Part shown: piece after piece, positions 31,576-34,596 of the stretch
Layout of the letters: every line of letters starts with the position of its first letter
How positions within the stretch are numbered: position 1 is the first letter of the stretch
Origin: Candidatus Scybalocola faecigallinarum
GTDB taxonomy: Bacteria > Bacillota > Clostridia > Lachnospirales > Lachnospiraceae
DNA length: 34,596 bases
Direction of reading: 5' to 3'
Assembly: GCA_018711005.1 (NCBI GenBank)
Contig: DVIT01000042.1
Coordinates: 1 to 34,596, forward strand
The notes under the pieces: model-generated
The model's input: only the letters and a program-made list of their open reading frames with translations
What the model was told of the DNA's origin: nothing
The model's database searches: none
Position numbers and translations under genes: made by a program

Positions 31576-32624
31576 AAAAGATTTCATCTGCCCATGTACT
31601 CCTGTTGGTGATCACTGCCTTTCAGCTTGTTGTAAGCCTGGGCCTGTCCCTTTTGCTGGCCTTTGTTCCGGGATTTTATCTGCCTATGTGGCTGCAGCTT
31701 TTGCTGTCGCCTCTGACCATGGTGATCCCCTTTGCCATATACTGCATATGGACACGAAGCAATCCCCTGACGCTGATCCGGTTTAAAAAAGTAAAGCCGC
31801 TGAGTATTGTCCTGGCTGTGCTTGTTATGGTGTTTGCATATCCGGTGATCATTTTGCTGAATTTATTATCCATGCTTTTTGTGGATAATGCCATGGCTAA
31901 TGTGCTCCCCTCTGTGGTGGAAATGGGTATCATCCCTGCGCTGCTTTTAATGGCCGTTATTCCGGCGGTTATGGAGGAAACGATTTTCAGGGGATGCCTG
32001 TATAATGCATACAGCCGCGTGCGTCCCCTTGCCGGTGTATTTTTAAGCGCCCTCCTTTTTGGCCTTATGCATATGAATTTTAATCAGATGCCTTATGCTT
32101 TTTTCCTGGGGGTTATTATGGCCCTCATGCTTGAAGCCACAGATTCCATTGTGATTCCTATGATTATGCATTTTAGCCTGAATGGCTTTACAACAGTACT
32201 CAGCTTTCTGACCATGGGAGCGTCACAGGGCATGGCCGCTGCTTCTTCCGGAAGCACAAGCCTGACAGATGCGATTTCCCAGGCCTATAAAGAGGTAATG
32301 GCCCAGGAGGGACTGTCCCAGTCCATGAGCAGCGCCCAGGTCGACGCTCTGGTTGCAGATATGGTACCTACCATGCTGGGCGTTGTTATCGGTATTTTAG
32401 TTGTTGTTGCCCTGGTTGCCTTGATCGTTGTCCTGGCGCTTATTTATGCCGCTTTTGCCATCAACGGGCGCAGCCCAAAGGAAATACTGCTGGCCCGTCC
32501 CCAGGCAGACGCCTATGTTAAAGGCCTGGGCGGAAAAATGCGCAAAAACCGGATGATCGATATTCCGGTGATCGTGTTTATAATTTATGCCCTTGAGGAA
32601 TGTATACGCAGCGCCCTTATGTAA
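31572..32624 (+). CDS. CPBP family intramembrane metalloprotease
   Basis: A multi-pass membrane protein of 350 residues in the CPBP/Abi (Rce1-like) family. The three conserved motifs are present: E135-E136-x-x-x-R140 (EETIFRG), FGLMHMNFNQ with the second metal-ligand His, and PMIMHFSLN with the third. About eight hydrophobic helices, with an extra Ser/Gly/Ala-rich loop (about residues 218-260) before two C-terminal helices. The start overlaps the beta-helix gene by four bases. Family members process lipidated or bacteriocin-type substrates or act as immunity factors. No bacteriocin gene is adjacent, so an envelope role with cls is more likely here. Confidence 0.92.
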   Translation: MKKISSAHVLLLVITAFQLVVSLGLSLLLAFVPGFYLPMWLQLLLSPLTMVIPFAIYCIWTRSNPLTLIRFKKVKPLSIVLAVLVMVFAYPVIILLNLLSMLFVDNAMANVLPSVVEMGIIPALLLMAVIPAVMEETIFRGCLYNAYSRVRPLAGVFLSALLFGLMHMNFNQMPYAFFLGVIMALMLEATDSIVIPMIMHFSLNGFTTVLSFLTMGASQGMAAASSGSTSLTDAISQAYKEVMAQEGLSQSMSSAQVDALVADMVPTMLGVVIGILVVVALVALIVVLALIYAAFAINGRSPKEILLARPQADAYVKGLGGKMRKNRMIDIPVIVFIIYALEECIRSALM

Positions 32625-32763
32625 CGAGGCAAAGCCCATTGTGTAAGTAAATTTCCGCCGGTTCCTTGCCTGATCGGATGCATGGCTGAATAGATACAAT
32701 ATTGATAAAAAAATTACAAAAAAGACTGGACGAAATGGAGAAAAAGTGAGAAAATAGTCATAG

Positions 32764-32789
32764 GTATGATTATAATTTAACAATCATAC
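32764..32789 (+). promoter_or_regulatory. Dyad over the -10 box of the scaffold/GGGtGRT operon
   Basis: A perfect 8-bp inverted repeat, GTATGATT 32764-32771 and AATCATAC 32782-32789, overlaps a TATAAT at 32771-32776. The -35 region is poor, which would suit an activator or a tightly regulated promoter. A repressor bound here would block RNA polymerase. The rest of 32625-32832 has no gene. Confidence 0.5.
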
Positions 32790-32832
32790 GCCTGTGTAAG
32801 GCAATATTTCATATTTTGAAAGGAGTCTCAAA

Positions 32833-33525
32833 ATGATTTATTCACATGAAGTAGAAATGATGTGTCCTGTGGCTCAGGGTGTAAACCATGGTGCTGCGCC
32901 GATCCCAGAAGAAGCAAAATGGGTAAAAGCAAAAGAGATTAAAGATATTTCCGGTTTAACACATGGTGTTGGCTGGTGTGCTCCTCAGCAGGGTACCTGC
33001 AAGCTGACATTAAATGTTAAGGACGGTATTATCCAGGAGGCTCTTGTTGAGACTATCGGATGTTCAGGTATGACTCATTCCGCAGCTATGGCGGCTGAGA
33101 TCCTTCCGGGCAGAACAATCCTTGAAGCATTGAACACAGACCTTGTATGTGATGCCATTAACACAGCCATGAGAGAACTGTTCTTACAGATCGTTTACGG
33201 ACGTTCTCAGTCTGCATTCTCCGAAGATGGACTTCCTGTAGGCGCTGGTCTTGAAGACCTTGGAAAAGGCCTCCGTTCTCAGGTTGGTACGATGTATGGT
33301 ACATTAAAGAAAGGCCCCCGTTACCTTGAAATGGCTGAAGGCTATGTTACAGGTATCGCTTTAAATGAAGATGATGAGATCATCGGTTACCAGTACATCA
33401 GCTTTGGTAAGATGATGGATTTCATCAAAAACGGCGATGATGCCAACACAGCTCTTGAAAAAGCTAAAGGTCAGTATGGCCGTGTGGATGACGCTGTTAA
33501 GATTATTGACCCAAGAAAAGAATAA
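32833..33525 (+). CDS. NifU/IscU-like iron-sulfur cluster scaffold protein
   Basis: 230 residues related to iron-sulfur cluster assembly scaffolds. Conserved-looking cysteines: C49 and C56 (GWCAPQQGTCKLTL), C77 (IGCSGMTHSA) and C106 (DLVCDAIN), with C11 extra. The C77 and C106 spacing resembles the three-cysteine pattern of IscU proteins. The C-terminal half (from about 130) is not found in classical IscU. AAAGGAG precedes the ATG. Codons favour GGT, CGT and GTT as in rpsO and pnp, implying high expression. No cysteine desulfurase is adjacent; the only partner is the GGGtGRT protein 20 bp downstream. Confidence 0.82.
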   Translation: MIYSHEVEMMCPVAQGVNHGAAPIPEEAKWVKAKEIKDISGLTHGVGWCAPQQGTCKLTLNVKDGIIQEALVETIGCSGMTHSAAMAAEILPGRTILEALNTDLVCDAINTAMRELFLQIVYGRSQSAFSEDGLPVGAGLEDLGKGLRSQVGTMYGTLKKGPRYLEMAEGYVTGIALNEDDEIIGYQYISFGKMMDFIKNGDDANTALEKAKGQYGRVDDAVKIIDPRKE

Positions 33526-33545
33526 TTCGTTCGGAGGTATAGAAA

Positions 33546-34556
33546 ATGGCTTTATTTGAATCTTATGAAAGAAGAATTGATAAAATCAATGCCGTATTAA
33601 ACAGCTATGGCATCGCTTCTATCGAAGAAGCAGAAAAGATCACAAAAGATGCCGGGCTTGATGTATATAATCAGGTTAAGAAGATCCAGCCGATCTGCTT
33701 TGAAAATGCATGCTGGGCATACACTGTAGGCGCTGCTATCGCTATTAAGAAAGGCTGCCGGAGAGCTGCTGACGCTGCCGCAGCTATCGGTGAAGGCCTT
33801 CAGGCATTCTGTATCCCCGGATCTGTTGCTGACCAGCGTAAAGTAGGTCTTGGCCATGGTAATCTTGGTAAGATGCTCCTGGAAGAAGAAACAGACTGCT
33901 TCTGTTTCCTGGCCGGACATGAGTCCTTCGCTGCTGCTGAAGGTGCTATCGGTATTGCCGAGAAAGCAAACAAAGTACGTCAGAAACCGCTTCGTGTTAT
34001 CTTAAACGGTCTTGGAAAGGATGCTGCTCAGATCATTTCCAGAATCAACGGTTTCACATATGTTGAGACAGAGTACGATTACTACACAGGCGAATTAAAA
34101 GAAGTATTCAGAAAGTCCTATTCTGATGGCCTTCGTTCTAAAGTAAACTGCTATGGTGCTAACGACGTTCGTGAAGGCGTTGCTATCATGTGGAAAGAGG
34201 GCGTAGATGTTTCCATTACAGGTAACTCTACAAACCCGACACGTTTCCAGCATCCGGTTGCAGGTACATACAAGAAAGAGTGTGTTGAAGCCGGCAAGAA
34301 GTATTTCTCCGTTGCTTCCGGCGGTGGTACAGGCCGTACACTTCATCCGGACAACATGGCTGCAGGTCCTGCTTCCTATGGTATGACCGATACATTAGGC
34401 CGTATGCATTCTGATGCTCAGTTCGCCGGATCTTCTTCCGTACCCGCTCACGTTGAGATGATGGGTCTGATCGGCATGGGCAACAACCCAATGGTTGGTG
34501 CTACTGTCGCTGTAGCTGTTTCTGTAGAAGAAGCTGCTAAAGAAGGCAAGTTCTAA
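33546..34556 (+). CDS. GGGtGRT protein
   Basis: A 336-residue conserved protein of unknown function, named for its glycine motif, present here as GGGTGRT at residues 259-265 (ASGGGTGRTLHPDN). It has a further Gly-rich segment, GLGHGNLGKM (101-110), several cysteines (C51, C56, C71, C89, C118, C120, C202, C246) and an alternating alpha/beta pattern without membrane helices, so it is soluble. The glycine motifs suggest nucleotide or phosphate binding, but this is inference. CGGAGG lies before the ATG, 20 bp from the scaffold gene, and codon use is of the highly expressed type. The link with the scaffold suggests work in iron-sulfur or sulfur metabolism. Confidence 0.88.
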   Translation: MALFESYERRIDKINAVLNSYGIASIEEAEKITKDAGLDVYNQVKKIQPICFENACWAYTVGAAIAIKKGCRRAADAAAAIGEGLQAFCIPGSVADQRKVGLGHGNLGKMLLEEETDCFCFLAGHESFAAAEGAIGIAEKANKVRQKPLRVILNGLGKDAAQIISRINGFTYVETEYDYYTGELKEVFRKSYSDGLRSKVNCYGANDVREGVAIMWKEGVDVSITGNSTNPTRFQHPVAGTYKKECVEAGKKYFSVASGGGTGRTLHPDNMAAGPASYGMTDTLGRMHSDAQFAGSSSVPAHVEMMGLIGMGNNPMVGATVAVAVSVEEAAKEGKF

Positions 34557-34596
34557 GCGTTATTGACGCACTTTCATAAAAAATAATATTGGACAC

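Noticed and set aside
34557-34596. Transposon end or terminator at the right edge
   Set aside because: GGACAC at the last bases resembles the CTGGACAC (minus-strand) repeats near position 83-115 only over 6 bp, and the GCGT/ACGC hairpin at 34557-34569 has just 4 pairs; both are too weak to call.

Overview
The window looks like chromosomal DNA of a strictly anaerobic, low-to-mid GC Firmicute, most likely a gut Lachnospiraceae (Clostridia). This is inferred from strong AGGAGG-type ribosome sites with some GTG/TTG starts, a rubrerythrin, a DUF5058-type permease, an iron-sulfur scaffold/GGGtGRT gene pair, and a Gram-positive style glycan-utilisation locus (enzymes plus sensor kinase plus solute-binding protein). 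No rRNA, tRNA or CRISPR array was found. No species call is possible from the sequence alone.

Layout. 1-260: probable end of a transposable element, with repeats and a leftward gene start cut by the window edge. 409-3240: glgB (glycogen branching enzyme), with a ~200-nt leader predicted to be highly structured and a lysine/alanine-rich tail on the enzyme. 3266-4823: a MscS-type channel and a small XRE regulator. 5040-11315: a damaged carbohydrate locus with a GH78-like enzyme, a sialate O-acetylesterase relative lacking its catalytic-serine region, a GH43 enzyme, the first third of a sensor kinase, and a solute-binding protein without its N-terminus. A deletion or misjoin fused the last two. 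11361-12903: an orphan three-TM protein and a membrane-protein remnant. 12979-14364 (minus): argH. 14481-17351: rpsO-pnp with structured leaders. 17380-22790: a five-gene unit, DegV, Hpt, leucine-rich-repeat protein, VWA protein and MoxR-type ATPase. 22858-27257: an AGCS amino-acid symporter facing a leftward operon of two membrane proteins and a frameshifted M20 peptidase. 27281-29274: rubrerythrin and a TIM-barrel isomerase. 29338-32624: cardiolipin synthase, a left-handed beta-helix protein and a CPBP protease. 32764-34556: iron-sulfur scaffold and GGGtGRT protein.

How the genes work together. glgB serves glycogen storage. The glycoside enzymes have no signal peptides, so they would act on imported oligosaccharides, but the permeases that should feed them are absent. 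The M20/DUF5058 operon and the AGCS carrier suggest peptide or amino-acid uptake and hydrolysis. The DegV-Hpt-LRR-VWA-MoxR unit and the scaffold/GGGtGRT pair are the best candidates for poorly described systems. MoxR and VWA form a likely ATPase/co-chaperone pair, with an orphan phosphotransfer domain and an LRR protein as possible regulators or adaptors. The scaffold/GGGtGRT pair has the codon bias of highly expressed genes and a dyad over its promoter.
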